NCBI GenBank assembly: GCA_019828565.1
Contig: JAHDYR010000062.1
Coordinates: 744,001-808,000, forward strand
Direction of reading: 5' to 3'
Length of the DNA stretch: 64,000 bases
From: Carpediemonas membranifera
Taxonomy: Eukaryota; Fornicata
The notes under the pieces are model-generated. The model saw nothing but the letters and a program-made list of their open reading frames with translations, was not told where the DNA came from and made no database searches. A program made the translations under genes and the position numbers. This document shows, piece by piece, positions 1 through 10,400 of the stretch; position 1 is the first letter of the stretch, and every line of letters begins with the position of its first letter.

Positions 1-1
1 C

Positions 2-502
2 CGCGAGACGTTCGGCGCCGTCTCCGCTGAGCCCATGGCCCCCGGCTGCGTCTGCCAGATCAAGAGCGTCATCGACTCTTTCACCCCCGCCAAGGGGGCG
101 TCCCGGGAGTCGGCCAACGGGCTCGTCCAGGTCGACCGGCTCGCCCGGAACACGCAGATCTTCCGCCGCTTCCTCTACGACCACGGCTTCCAGATCATGG
201 GGGACCACCACTCGCCCGTCGTCCCCATGCTCTTGTACGCCCCCAACAAGATCCCTGCATTCTTCCAGGAGGCGATCAACAGAGGCATCGCCACTGTGGT
301 CGTGGCTTACCCCGCGTGCTCCCTTATCGCGTCCCGGGTGCGGTTCTGCCTGTCCGCAGCCATGACGGAGGAGGACATCGCATGGGCCCTGGAGCACATC
401 GACGAGCTCGGTGACGTGTGCAGTCTCAAGTACGACCGGAAGAAGGTCAGGAAGGAGCTCAAGGCGAGGGTCACGGTCGAGGATGTGTGGGGCGACGAGT
501 AG
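2..502 (+). CDS. LCB2: Serine palmitoyltransferase subunit 2, C-terminal part
   Basis: The reading frame is open from the window edge (codons start at base 2), so the gene begins upstream; the ATG at 35 is internal. The visible 166 residues match the small C-terminal domain of the alpha-oxoamine synthase family (PLP fold type I), with the LCB2-like stretches DHGFQIMGDHHSPVVPML and VAYPACSLIASRVRFCLSAA. LCB2/SPTLC2 pairs with LCB1 in the ER membrane and condenses serine with palmitoyl-CoA, the first step of sphingoid-base synthesis. The PLP lysine lies outside the window. The stop TAG at 500 is followed closely by TAAA (511), the 3' signal seen throughout the window. LCB2 is preferred over other oxoamine synthases from these C-terminal motifs. 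Confidence 0.85.
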   Translation, partial: RETFGAVSAEPMAPGCVCQIKSVIDSFTPAKGASRESANGLVQVDRLARNTQIFRRFLYDHGFQIMGDHHSPVVPMLLYAPNKIPAFFQEAINRGIATVVVAYPACSLIASRVRFCLSAAMTEEDIAWALEHIDELGDVCSLKYDRKKVRKELKARVTVEDVWGDE

Positions 503-814
503 GGTGTGTAAAAAGTTTTTATTTAGAGGCATGGTTGGTTTTCATCGAGTCAAACGTCCAGTCGTACTATCACCGGTTCATATCCATGCACTGCCCAGTG
601 AACACACGCACGTGCATGCCATTCATGCAGCAGCCCTTGTCTTGTTCCGGCGGGTTTGTTTGTGAGGTCCTCTCCCCTACGTCGTCTTCTTCAATGCCTG
701 GTGAGCTCCGACAGGTATTCAGCGAGACTGTTAGAGATCATGGCAGTGTCCATACTACCCTTTAACGTCGTGCTCGGCCCAAGTGTTGCCCGGTGGGGGC
801 TACACCATGATGAG

Positions 815-823
815 TGCAGCTTA
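815..823 (+). promoter_or_regulatory. Core-promoter-like motif upstream of PP2A-A
   Basis: TGCAGCTTA lies 13 nt before the ATG at 836. It differs by one base from TGCAGTTTA found before several other genes of the window. It supports the ATG at 836 as the real start. Confidence 0.5.
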
Positions 824-835
824 GTCCTCGAGAAA

Positions 836-2569
836 ATGTCGACGCCAACAATGAACGTAGTGACAATTTCCGCGCTCGTTGAAGAGTTGCGGAGTGATGA
901 TATTACCAGCAGACTTAACGCTGTTCGCCGTATATCCACAATTGCTCTTGCCATTGGAGCTGAGAGAACCAGGGCGGAATTGCTGCCTTTCCTTGCTGAT
1001 ACCGCACAGGACGATGCAGATGAGATCCTTTGTGTCATGGCAGAGGAGCTTCAGCACTTCATTCCATTCGTTGGGGGCGCCCCTTATGCATACACCATTA
1101 TTGCGCCCCTCGCTGTTCTTGCCAAGGCCGATTCCCAGATGGTGAGAGATCGGGCCGTGGAAAGCCTTCTCTCCGTCGCCGAGCAGCTTTCTGAAGAGCA
1201 CTTTACAGCCCATTTCATGCCTCTCATCGACTCTCTGGCCGAGTCCGAGTGGTATACACACCGCGTGTCCGCGTGCGGGCTCTACTCAGTCGCCATGAAG
1301 CGTGCCCAGCCCAAGCAGAAGCCTGGAATCATCAACCGCATCAAGGCGCACGCCGATGACGAGCTTCCGATGGTTCGCCGTGCTGCAGCTCTCTGTATCG
1401 CAAAGGTTGCCCCCTTCGTCGGCGGCGGTGAGGCCTCCAAGGACCTCCTCCTCGTTCTGCTCAAGCAGCTCGCGGCCGACGAGCAGGAGTCTGTCCGCCT
1501 CCACGCCGTACCCCTCAGCGCTGTGTTCATCCAGGCTGACATCGCCCCCGCTGCCACGGAGCCCGTCATGTCTGCCCTGGCCCAGGATATCAGCTGGAGG
1601 GTCCGGTCGGTCTTCATTGACCACCTGCCCCAGTGGGCCACCGCCCTCGAGCAGCCCGACGCTGCCGTCGACCACTGCGTCGCCCTCCTCACTGATCCCG
1701 AGCCCGAGGTTCGTGCCAAGGCCATGAGCGCCGTGCCCCAGTTCGCCGCGGTGCTCCCGCCGGCCACAGTCGAGGCTCGCATCGTCCCGGCCCTCGGCGC
1801 CGTCACCAAGGACCCCGTCCTCGCTGTGAGGCTGGCAGGGTCGATAGCGGTCTGCGAGCTCGCCTCGATCGTGCCGGAGAAGGCCATGACTCAGCTCGAG
1901 TCGATGATCTCCGGCTTCCTGGCCGATGAGACGCCCGACGTCCGCCTGAGCACTGTGTCGGCCCTGCCTACGCTTTTCAAGACTCCCGCTGCGGCCAGGA
2001 TCGCTGCCAAGCTCGTGGTGCCCATCATCAACCTCAGCGAGGACACTGCCTGGCGTGTCCGCCGGGCCGTGATCGACATCATCCCGCTCATCGTCGAGAG
2101 GTCGGGCCCGAGCTTCATGACGGAGCAGATGTCTGCAGCTGTGCTCTCTTGGCTCAGCGATGCCGTGTTCTCGATCAGGGACAGTGCCGCGAGGACCATC
2201 GCCGACATGCTGCCCCACCTCGACTCCAGCTGGGCCCAGGGCGTCCTCCTGCCCAAGCTGGCCTCTCTCGCGACCCACCCCAACTACCTCTACCGCGTCT
2301 CCGTGCTCATCGCCATCAGGGCCATCGCCCCCAACGTCGAGGAGACCCTGCTCGCCACGTCGATCCTGCCGATCGTCATCCGCATGGCCACCGACGGGAC
2401 CCCGAATGTGCGGTTTAACGCAGCCCAGACCCTGGGCAAGGTCGGCCAGCTCGTGGAGGGCAAGTCGAGGGACGGGGAGATCGTACCCGTGCTCACCGGT
2501 ATGGCCGACGACGAGGACCTGGATGTTAGGCAGTTTGCGGAGACCGCGCTCGAGCAGGTGTGCGTTTAG
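836..2569 (+). CDS. PPP2R1A: Protein phosphatase 2A scaffold subunit A (HEAT repeats)
   Basis: The 577-aa protein consists almost wholly of about 15 HEAT repeats, the usual build and near the usual length (about 590 aa) of the PP2A A subunit. It contains family-typical stretches such as EWYTHRVSACGL, DELPMVRRAAA and TPNVRFNAAQTLGKVG. The A subunit is a horseshoe scaffold that holds the catalytic C and regulatory B subunits. The start MSTPTMNVV is chosen because the open frame further upstream has only non-ATG starts and a promoter-like motif lies just before 836. TAAAT follows the stop TAG within 5 nt. Confidence 0.93.
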   Translation: MSTPTMNVVTISALVEELRSDDITSRLNAVRRISTIALAIGAERTRAELLPFLADTAQDDADEILCVMAEELQHFIPFVGGAPYAYTIIAPLAVLAKADSQMVRDRAVESLLSVAEQLSEEHFTAHFMPLIDSLAESEWYTHRVSACGLYSVAMKRAQPKQKPGIINRIKAHADDELPMVRRAAALCIAKVAPFVGGGEASKDLLLVLLKQLAADEQESVRLHAVPLSAVFIQADIAPAATEPVMSALAQDISWRVRSVFIDHLPQWATALEQPDAAVDHCVALLTDPEPEVRAKAMSAVPQFAAVLPPATVEARIVPALGAVTKDPVLAVRLAGSIAVCELASIVPEKAMTQLESMISGFLADETPDVRLSTVSALPTLFKTPAAARIAAKLVVPIINLSEDTAWRVRRAVIDIIPLIVERSGPSFMTEQMSAAVLSWLSDAVFSIRDSAARTIADMLPHLDSSWAQGVLLPKLASLATHPNYLYRVSVLIAIRAIAPNVEETLLATSILPIVIRMATDGTPNVRFNAAQTLGKVGQLVEGKSRDGEIVPVLTGMADDEDLDVRQFAETALEQVCV

Positions 2570-3005
2570 TGTAAATAGATCTCTGATCCAGGAGCTGTCT
2601 TGTCGCACTGTGTCAAACAATGTTGGGTGGGGAACGTGGTGGTACATTAAGGTTGAGACAGCCACGGCCTGTGATCACAGGAATGTCAAAAGAGAGTTCA
2701 GCGGTGACAGCTGCATAGTAAGGAGCTGGCCGTGACCCCTGCCATTGTACCATGTTTTACGAGTTAATAATGTGGTGTCGCGTTATGGGATACATGCGTT
2801 ATGTTTGTTTACGAATTTATGTCACTTAAGTTACGGTCAGTGTGGCAGACCATACTGTGCCACAGGACAAGGTGAAGAGGCTCACCTCTGGCAGCTGGGA
2901 CTGATAACTCAGCCATCACCTGACGCATTGGTGTCATTGGAGCTTCAGATGTTTGTGGTTTACAAGTCCACTCACGTTTTACAGATCACATAAATTACAC
3001 AGTTC
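2570..3005. other. Intergenic region, tail to tail
   Basis: 436 bp between the 3' ends of the PP2A-A gene (+) and the 1031-aa gene (-). It is more AT-rich than the genes. I see no conserved ORF, tRNA or repeat. On the minus strand TGTAAAAC near 2974 may serve as the 3' processing signal of the minus-strand gene. Confidence 0.5.
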
Positions 3006-6000
3006 TCAATCTTTCCGAGCCCCAAAGAACGCCGGGGCGTCCTCCTTATCGACCACGGCAAGATAGAACTTCTGGCCGACCTCCACAATCGACAAGTTGT
3101 GCTGCTTCGCAGTATAAAGCCTCACACCGCGGCGAACGGGCCATGTCTTAAACAAGGCACCCGAGATGTTCTGTGCAGTGCCACACCCCTCAGCGAGCAT
3201 CAACAGATCGTCTGGAGAAACGCCGACCCACTCAGCTGCGGCAGACGCGTTGTTGGGGCCGCTGAACTTGACCTCGGGCGACGGGTTGACTGAAAGATAA
3301 AAGGCCAACAGGGACATCAGGTCGGTCTGTTCAGAAGTCAGACGTTCGCGGACGGGAGCGTGAGTCGATTGGGTTTCATCAAGTGATTGGTCTAACGCGA
3401 CAGAGGCTGCGCGGCGGGCGACAATCATGCGGTCATATCCAGCGATATCCTCAATCACGGAAAGAATCGATTTGAGTAGCTCGGGAATCGAACCATTCTT
3501 GTACTTGACAACCATCACGGGCGACGGTCTGCAAGTCGAGCAATGGATCCGAATATTCTTACCGACGACCACAGGATCTTCAGGCGGCATAGCATGGTGT
3601 AGCTGTCTTACAAAGTTCTGGAATGGAGTCAACGCGGCATGGTCAGCACTCTCAAACAGGTCGAGCAGAGCAAAGTGAGTCACCAGTTGGTTCGTCAGAT
3701 GATGGTAGACCCGAGAGAAGTCCTCTGAGTCGGCCGCGGGGTTCTCGAGGGTCCAGAGAAGGTGAATCCGATCCCAAACAGTGGATACGAGCGAATCTAT
3801 GTCCGATTCAGAGACTGTGGCCGCGCGTGCGAGGAGGAGCGAGAGCTCTTCCTGGATTGTCTCATCCGAATCTGCGGATTTGGAGAGATTCGGCGCTCCA
3901 GTAGTGGCGGACAAATCCTCGACCACACGGATTCCGTATTTGGATGTCACCCTCTGGTACAACTCCGCGAATATCGACAAGATATGATTCCTCTTGATGA
4001 CGCTCTGGAACGAAGGGACGAACACACGGTTGTCTAACGGCAGGAGGATAGGACATAGGTTGCTCAGCCCGCCCAGGACACTACGGGCGTCACCAGCCTG
4101 CCTTACAGCCACCTCACCTCCGTATCTCTCTTCTAGAGCAGCAAGTCTCTTCCCCGAGTCTGCCCTAGACAGCGTGGTCCGCAGGAGGATGACCGGGGGC
4201 GCATCCATGGACAGTAGCGTCTCAAGGACCTTGGGGCAGTCAAGCAGGAGGTCACCGACCACTTGGGGTCCGAAGAAGGCGGAGAGGGACGCGATACAGC
4301 AGATAGCGGCGTCGCGGTCGGGAGATTCATCGACCACACTGAAAGATTCGACATGGGACGTGTCACACTCCCGGACAATGGCCGAATGGTGTGCCAGGAG
4401 ATCATCAAGACCAACACGATCTGAAGATACGATTCTACCAGATTTCTGACGGATCACCCTCAGGATAGAGCTCATCACACGCGATGCCTTGAGAACGGCG
4501 AATCCAGCATCCCTCGCGCGGCTCTCCTGTGCGGGCGCGTCCTCTGCGTCGGCATGGATGAGGAGGGCTGGCAGCAGCCTGAGCATCTCCGCCCTTATAG
4601 CGGCAATATGCTCGTGGGAATCAATCTCAGAGCTCAAGTCGAGTCTGGTGGCGAACACCGCGAACACAGCGGCCGACATGAACGGAGATCTGGGCGTTTG
4701 TGCGGCCATGAGCTCGTTATGGTTGACCCTGTATTCAGGGAAACCGTGGGCCATGGAATCTTCGTTCATGTCTGCAATAGTGCCTGTACCTGGCACTGCG
4801 GGCTGGGGGAGCGTAGCCTGCTCGTGTTCGATGATTAGATCAATCGCGTCGAGTCGTCCCGCGTCACACGGGATGGCTGTGACAGTCTTGATAAAGTTGG
4901 AGATGGTAATATCAGCCAGCGGGGCGAGGTTGGTCGACCCAGTGCCAAGGGCGTCCAGGCGAACGGTGCCCTGGAGCATCGTTTGTGCATTGGTCAGCTC
5001 GACGTCTTGCTCGAGGAACTTCTTCACCCGCTCCCCAAGCATAACGTCTATGACGGCATCACTCGACTCGAATCTGAAGTCAAGGAGGTAGAGCAGGGTT
5101 ACGATGATCTTGGCGCGTATGGAGTTAAAGGAGGATGTGTTCATGCCCTCGATGCCGTCCAGCTGGTTGAGTGCCCTGAGACTGGCGGTGAGGAGTGGCA
5201 GGCCGTAGTTGTGGACACAGAAGGCAGCCCAGGTCCTTAGGAACTCGGGCTCGTTCTGGAAGCACGAGACAAAGGCCGCGAGGTCGCGTACTAAAGTGCA
5301 CAGTGTCTCTCCGTACGTGTAGACCTGCTCCCAGCCGTCCGCGTCCTCGCCATTGTCTAGGGTGTCCGAGATACTCTTGCATATATCCGCGAGTTTGAAC
5401 ATGACCTTCAACTGCTCGCTAAACGGGATCAACAGGTCGTACGAGCGGCGGATATCCTCGATAGGGCAGTCCCGCCATAGCTCCTCGACCTCCTCATTGG
5501 TGTAGCCGACCTGCAGGATGCTCGGGTCGATGTCGTGAAAGAACTTGGTGTGCGCCATGCCCCGTTTGATACGAATGGACAACCAGCGAGCGACGTGGTC
5601 TGGTTGAATCGAGAGTATGTAGTTGGTAACACCCTGGTCTGCGAGGAAGAGGACCAGTTCCTTCCATTGCACAGCCGCGGCCTTCCAGCGGACGTTAATG
5701 TCGGACTCAATTGCCGTGACGGACTCAACGAACCAGTGGAGCTCTGAAAGCTGCTCGTCGGGCCAATCAGAGGTAAAACGCTCGATATCAAGCTGGCCTA
5801 TGCGTGGATCGACGTCGTTGGGTGCAGTATCGTCCATTGGTTCTTCATTCATCGCGGAAATGATCGAATTCCACTGAGAGAGGAAGATGTAGCCTCGATC
5901 ATCAGTGTCTAGCAGCTTGAAGACCGATCTAATGAGAGACTGACGCTGGGACATCACTTCGTCGGCGTCAAGGTCAGTGAAATTTGGCAGTATTCTGCAT

Positions 6001-6101
6001 AATGCCGGAAGGCGGTGTGGGGTGCAGGTGGGGTCTTTGAGTGTGTATAGGGCCATATTAGCAGGCATACGGTGGGCTGATAGCATTCTCGACTCTAACA
6101 C
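3006..6101 (-). CDS. Unrecognised large protein, probably alpha-helical solenoid
   Basis: An uninterrupted 1031-codon frame with even amino-acid composition, certainly coding. I do not recognise the family. The N-terminal part has an EF-hand-like helix-loop stretch (LLDTDDRGYIFLSQWNSII, about residues 70-90); the rest is rich in leucine, alanine and serine and looks helical without clear membrane spans or a signal peptide. Start alternatives lie at codons 1, 6, 12 and 16 (MALYTL...), so the first 15 residues are uncertain. It is divergent from the CFAP184-like gene, with about 165 bp between them. No intron is evident. Confidence 0.75.
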   Translation of the reverse strand: MLESRMLSAHRMPANMALYTLKDPTCTPHRLPALCRILPNFTDLDADEVMSQRQSLIRSVFKLLDTDDRGYIFLSQWNSIISAMNEEPMDDTAPNDVDPRIGQLDIERFTSDWPDEQLSELHWFVESVTAIESDINVRWKAAAVQWKELVLFLADQGVTNYILSIQPDHVARWLSIRIKRGMAHTKFFHDIDPSILQVGYTNEEVEELWRDCPIEDIRRSYDLLIPFSEQLKVMFKLADICKSISDTLDNGEDADGWEQVYTYGETLCTLVRDLAAFVSCFQNEPEFLRTWAAFCVHNYGLPLLTASLRALNQLDGIEGMNTSSFNSIRAKIIVTLLYLLDFRFESSDAVIDVMLGERVKKFLEQDVELTNAQTMLQGTVRLDALGTGSTNLAPLADITISNFIKTVTAIPCDAGRLDAIDLIIEHEQATLPQPAVPGTGTIADMNEDSMAHGFPEYRVNHNELMAAQTPRSPFMSAAVFAVFATRLDLSSEIDSHEHIAAIRAEMLRLLPALLIHADAEDAPAQESRARDAGFAVLKASRVMSSILRVIRQKSGRIVSSDRVGLDDLLAHHSAIVRECDTSHVESFSVVDESPDRDAAICCIASLSAFFGPQVVGDLLLDCPKVLETLLSMDAPPVILLRTTLSRADSGKRLAALEERYGGEVAVRQAGDARSVLGGLSNLCPILLPLDNRVFVPSFQSVIKRNHILSIFAELYQRVTSKYGIRVVEDLSATTGAPNLSKSADSDETIQEELSLLLARAATVSESDIDSLVSTVWDRIHLLWTLENPAADSEDFSRVYHHLTNQLVTHFALLDLFESADHAALTPFQNFVRQLHHAMPPEDPVVVGKNIRIHCSTCRPSPVMVVKYKNGSIPELLKSILSVIEDIAGYDRMIVARRAASVALDQSLDETQSTHAPVRERLTSEQTDLMSLLAFYLSVNPSPEVKFSGPNNASAAAEWVGVSPDDLLMLAEGCGTAQNISGALFKTWPVRRGVRLYTAKQHNLSIVEVGQKFYLAVVDKEDAPAFFGARKD

Positions 6102-6207
6102 CCGTTCGCCCGCAAGATTACATCAAAAGCCGGGGTAGCAACTGAATAGAATAACTTGTATGTTTCCGCCGCTTACCGCACCCTGAATCAGGCTCAATCG
6201 CTTCGGA

Positions 6208-6216
6208 GCACTTTAA
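6208..6216 (+). promoter_or_regulatory. Core-promoter-like motif GCACTTTAA
   Basis: GCACTTTAA lies 50 nt upstream of the ATG at 6266, the same type of element as before the eIF4AIII-NOM1 fusion gene (30520) and, with G for C, before SPT16. A partial second copy (GCACTTAAC) lies about 35 nt before the ATG. Confidence 0.4.
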
Positions 6217-6265
6217 CCCAAAAATCGGACGCACTTAACGGCAAGGCCACGCTAACGGGCTTACT

Positions 6266-7252
6266 ATGGATACAAACACATTCACAGAAACAGGCAGTGA
6301 TGTGGACGTGCAAGATACCCTTGATATGCCTCTCTTCGAACCTGATCTCAGCATCGATGAACTCCGTGAAGAGAACGACGCTCTCGTTCTCAAAGTCCGC
6401 GAGCTGCTCTCCACAAAGCAAGTAGAGGATGCTTTGAGCCACTATAGCCAAGAGCGCAGCCTCAGCGACGTCAAGGGACGATATAGCAAGTCTCTTGCCC
6501 ATCTCGGCCTTCTTGCTCTCGAATTCAGGCGCATTCACGACGAGTCCGAGAAGGAATCGGAGCGGCTACAGGGAATCCTCCACGAGAAGCAGGAGCATGC
6601 CTCCAAGGTTGTCTCTAGTCTGGATACGTTCAAGCAAGAGGTGGCCAAGTGCTCAGTGTCTTCTCGTACTGGCCAGCCCCTGACTGATAGAGCCATTAAC
6701 AAGCTCATGGAGGAGGCCAGAGAGGCCGCAGCAGTGGTGGAGAAGCTCAGACTGGCAAACATCCGCGCTCAGCAAAAGTTGAAGAGGTTCGAAAGCGGGC
6801 TGCAGCAGAAGGAAGAGCTCGCCGACCGGCTCCATTTGATTGACTTCGAGCAGCTTAAGATCGAGAACCAGACCCTGAACGAAAAGACGGAGGAACGTAA
6901 CGAGGAGCTCCTAAAACTGCACAAGAAGACGACGACGACGGTACAAGTACTCTCTCACCTCAGAGAGAAGCTCCAGTCCGTCCTCTCTGAGAACCAGGAG
7001 CTCAAGCGGGAGATGCAGGAGATGGAGCTCGCCGTGGCCCAACGCCGCGACGAGCTCTCCAAGATCAAGCAAGTCCGGGATCGTGTGCGGGCAGAGAACC
7101 ACCGGAAGCGGCATGAGTCGGGGTTGTCGGGAAACCAGGCGCTGTTGCAGGACTTTGCCGTGCGGCAGCGTAACGTGGCGGAGCTGGAGATGGACATCGG
7201 GCGGCTTGCGGAAAAGCTCGAGCGGCTCAATGCTGAGGCCGGAGATATGTAG
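6266..7252 (+). CDS. CFAP184/CCDC96-like coiled-coil protein
   Basis: 328 aa, mostly heptad-rich coiled coil. Residues about 190-250 carry the hallmark of the CCDC96/CCDC113 C-terminal domain (HLIDFEQLKIENQTLNEK, then ERNEELLKLHKKTTTTVQVL). In ciliates and animals CFAP184 (CCDC96) with CFAP263 (CCDC113) forms a complex on axonemal doublets near radial spoke 3 and the nexin-dynein regulatory complex, so this implies a motile flagellum. The protein is shorter than animal CCDC96 because the long acidic N-terminus is nearly absent. It could instead be the CCDC113 paralogue. The stop TAG is followed at once by ATAAAT. Confidence 0.8.
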   Translation: MDTNTFTETGSDVDVQDTLDMPLFEPDLSIDELREENDALVLKVRELLSTKQVEDALSHYSQERSLSDVKGRYSKSLAHLGLLALEFRRIHDESEKESERLQGILHEKQEHASKVVSSLDTFKQEVAKCSVSSRTGQPLTDRAINKLMEEAREAAAVVEKLRLANIRAQQKLKRFESGLQQKEELADRLHLIDFEQLKIENQTLNEKTEERNEELLKLHKKTTTTVQVLSHLREKLQSVLSENQELKREMQEMELAVAQRRDELSKIKQVRDRVRAENHRKRHESGLSGNQALLQDFAVRQRNVAELEMDIGRLAEKLERLNAEAGDM

Positions 7253-7372
7253 ATAAATTGCTGGGGATGTGTCTGGCTTGTATGCAAGAGGTTGACATGC
7301 GTTTATGAAGAGTCAATCTCAGTGTGACGCTCCGCCGAGAAAGTTTTTCGTTCAAAATGAAACGACTCCATG

Positions 7373-7381
7373 TGCAGTTTA
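7373..7381 (+). promoter_or_regulatory. Core-promoter-like motif TGCAGTTTA
   Basis: TGCAGTTTA about 40 nt upstream of the SPT16 ATG (7420), in the same orientation as the gene. It is identical to the motif in the gypsy LTR next to the second nuclease-kinase gene. Confidence 0.5.
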
Positions 7382-7419
7382 TTAGTCATCATCGAAAGGC
7401 GCGCAAAGAATAGCTTGAA

Positions 7420-10400
7420 ATGTCGGTTTCGATCGAACCCAAGTATTTTCGTGCCGGATGCGAGGTCTTGCTGCAACAAGTTTCTGACAAAAGGAAGGAT
7501 CTCCCGAGCCCGCTGCTAATTGTAACCGGTCCTGCGCCCTCGACGACAGAGAGCGGTAAGACAGAGGATTTTCTTGCTCCCGATCACATCCACCGTATTC
7601 TCTTCGGCTTTGTGATTCCTAAGACAATGATCCTCGTCGATTCCACCCGGTCCCGCGTAGACTTCTACTTCTCCCTCTCTGTCGGCCTTGACGCCTTCCA
7701 GAAGGCCATGGGCAGCAAGCCGTTCGACATCAGCATGGAGTCCGGCGACTTCGAGGTCCACAGTCACGCCTTCAAGTATTCAGCCAAGAACAAGACCGGA
7801 ACAATGGACCCCACTGTTCACAGCGGCTGGAAGACTGCCACAGCCATCCCGTTCCTCGCAGAGACCAAGCGCAGGGTCAAGAACGTCAAGACCGGCTTCA
7901 TGGAGTGGGTCGAGTCAAGTGTCAAGCCCGACGGCCAGTCCAAGCCCGCTGAGGACTTCCTCGCCCATCTCTCCATGTTTTTTAACACCCATGCGGCCCC
8001 AGCCACCGCATCCCTCGGTCAGGGCATGCTCGCTGTAGCTGACGCCGTCTCGAACTCTATGGTCCGCGGCCTCGCGATGGACGAGGCCGTGACGGAGGCC
8101 AGGACGCGGTTGCTGGCCAACAGCGTCGATAACATCTCCTGCGAGGAGATCACGATGAAGGGCGTGTCCCGCGGCACTCTCTCCAAGCCCCCGAACGCTG
8201 TGGCCACCGCCCGCGTCTCCTGCGGCAAGGACGAGATCGGCCTGCCCGCCGAACGCACCGTCCTCGCCTGGCCCTCCGCCAAGGTCGAGCTAGTCCACCA
8301 CGTGGCCCACAAGGCATACGACCACGTGACGTCTTTCCTCCTCCATGATCTCATGGAGAAATCCCGCACTCTAGGGGATGTATCCAAGGCCTTGGTTGAG
8401 TGGATGTCCAACCAGCCTGGTGTGGAGAAGAAGACGGACGAGGAGACCGTCACCCTCAAACCGGGAAGTCTCAAGCTCAACGAGAACACCCTAGTTCGCC
8501 CCGTAACTCTGGGGGGCGACATCATCTCCAGAGCAAGCGCCACACTGCTCGAGCCCGGAATGCTTCTCTACGTCCTCGTGCGTGTCAAGGACGACGGTGC
8601 CGACGGCTCTGGCCACCACATCGCTGTGGGTAACACTGTTGTGCTTCTCGACGACGATGTTCTCGTACTCACCGCCCATGCCGACGAGACACCCGCGGAC
8701 TACATCTTCGACGAGGCCTCGGCCGAGAAGAACAACACCAAGAGGATCCATTCGATCGACACATCCAACGTGCTCGAGCATAGATTCCGGGAACGCAAGA
8801 CGAACACCAGCGACAGGTCAGAGGCAGCCCGACAGGACCTGCAACTCGCTCTCGGTGACGCCCTGCACGAGCGTCTGCTCAAGCGGCTTAAGAACAGCGA
8901 CGACGACGAGGAAGGCGGGGCGACCCACGCTCGGGCGGCCACTTCCTTCTCCCAGGGCAAGGCGATGCCCCTCCAGGTCCCCGCCAACCAGATCTTCGTC
9001 TCCCGGCCCCACAACACGGTGTTCTTGCCCATCCAGGGCTATGCCGTTCCCATCCACGTCTCATACGTCAAGGCCGTCAACATGGCCAATGAGGCGGCCA
9101 ACGAGAGCTCCCTCCGTATCCAGTTCGTAGCTCCCGGGCTGGGTGTGGCTAGGGGCGGCAACAGACCCGCACAGGTGGTCAACCACGAGGCAGACTGCGA
9201 GTTTATCAGGGAGGTGACGTACAGGACCAAGGGCCAGGACGCCTTTGCTCGCACTCACGAGGCCATTCGCGTGCTGAAGAGAGACTACACCAAGGCCGAG
9301 AAGGCGGACAAGGAGCGCAAGCAGAGCGTGCCTATGTTCACGCAGGCAATGGCGACGGAGATCAAGGGCGAGCGGAGCACCGTGGGCTCTGACAACAGAC
9401 TGACCGCCTACAACGCCAAGCACACCCTCATGATGCGGCCCTATATCAAGCGAGCCCTGGCAGGCACCCTGTTTGCCCACCAGAACGGGTTCATCTTCCA
9501 AGGAAGCATCAAGTCGAAGAGCAGCGCTGCTTCTGTCCACGTCTGCATTCCCTACTCGAACATCAGGCTCTGCTATCTCAAGAAGGCTGAGCCAAGCCGC
9601 CCCGTGGTCATGCTCCACCTCCACCTCCACGAACCGATGCAGTTGGCGTACAACGATGGGTCCAAGATGACCCAGGATGTCCAGTTTGTGATGGAAACAA
9701 TAACTCTGACAGACGCCCTCGGTGTTCGTGAGACCTCCGCTCAGGCCGAGAGAGAGCGCGAGGCCAGGGAGAGAAAGCACATGTACACCATCAACAAGAG
9801 GTTCATCGAGTTCCTCTCCTCCCTCCGTGTGGAAGGCAGGTTCCCCTTCACCATCGACAACCACATTACTAAGCCGACTGCCCGAGACCCATCCCGCAAG
9901 GAGTACTTCAAGGTCAGTGGGACCATTGTCAAGGGTGTCAATGACGTGTACCCGACCAACAAGGCACTGGTCTCGTACGAGCAGGCGTTTGTTCTCCCAC
10001 TGGAGGATGTCGAGTTCGCCGTGTTCGAGCGTGAAAGCTTCTACCTCCGCGAGTTTGATGTTACCTTTATCAAAAAGGACGGAACCCGCGTGCAGGTCAG
10101 CAACATCTCTCGTTCGTTCAGCGATGAGCTCAAGAACTGGCTCACGTTCGACGCCAACATCAAGTTCTTCATGACTGCCGCCCCCGTCAACTGGACGGAC
10201 GTCCAGAACCGCATCATGAACGCCACCAGCAGCTATTTGGAGTTCCTCGAGGACGGCGGCTGGTCAGTCTTCTTCGACGAGGTCGTCATTGGCTCGGAGG
10301 AGGAGGACGCGGGTGAGGACGACGAAGACGCCTCTGAATTCCAGATATCCGGGTCCGAATACGCCGGATCCGACTCTGAGAGCGAGTTTGCCGGCTCTGT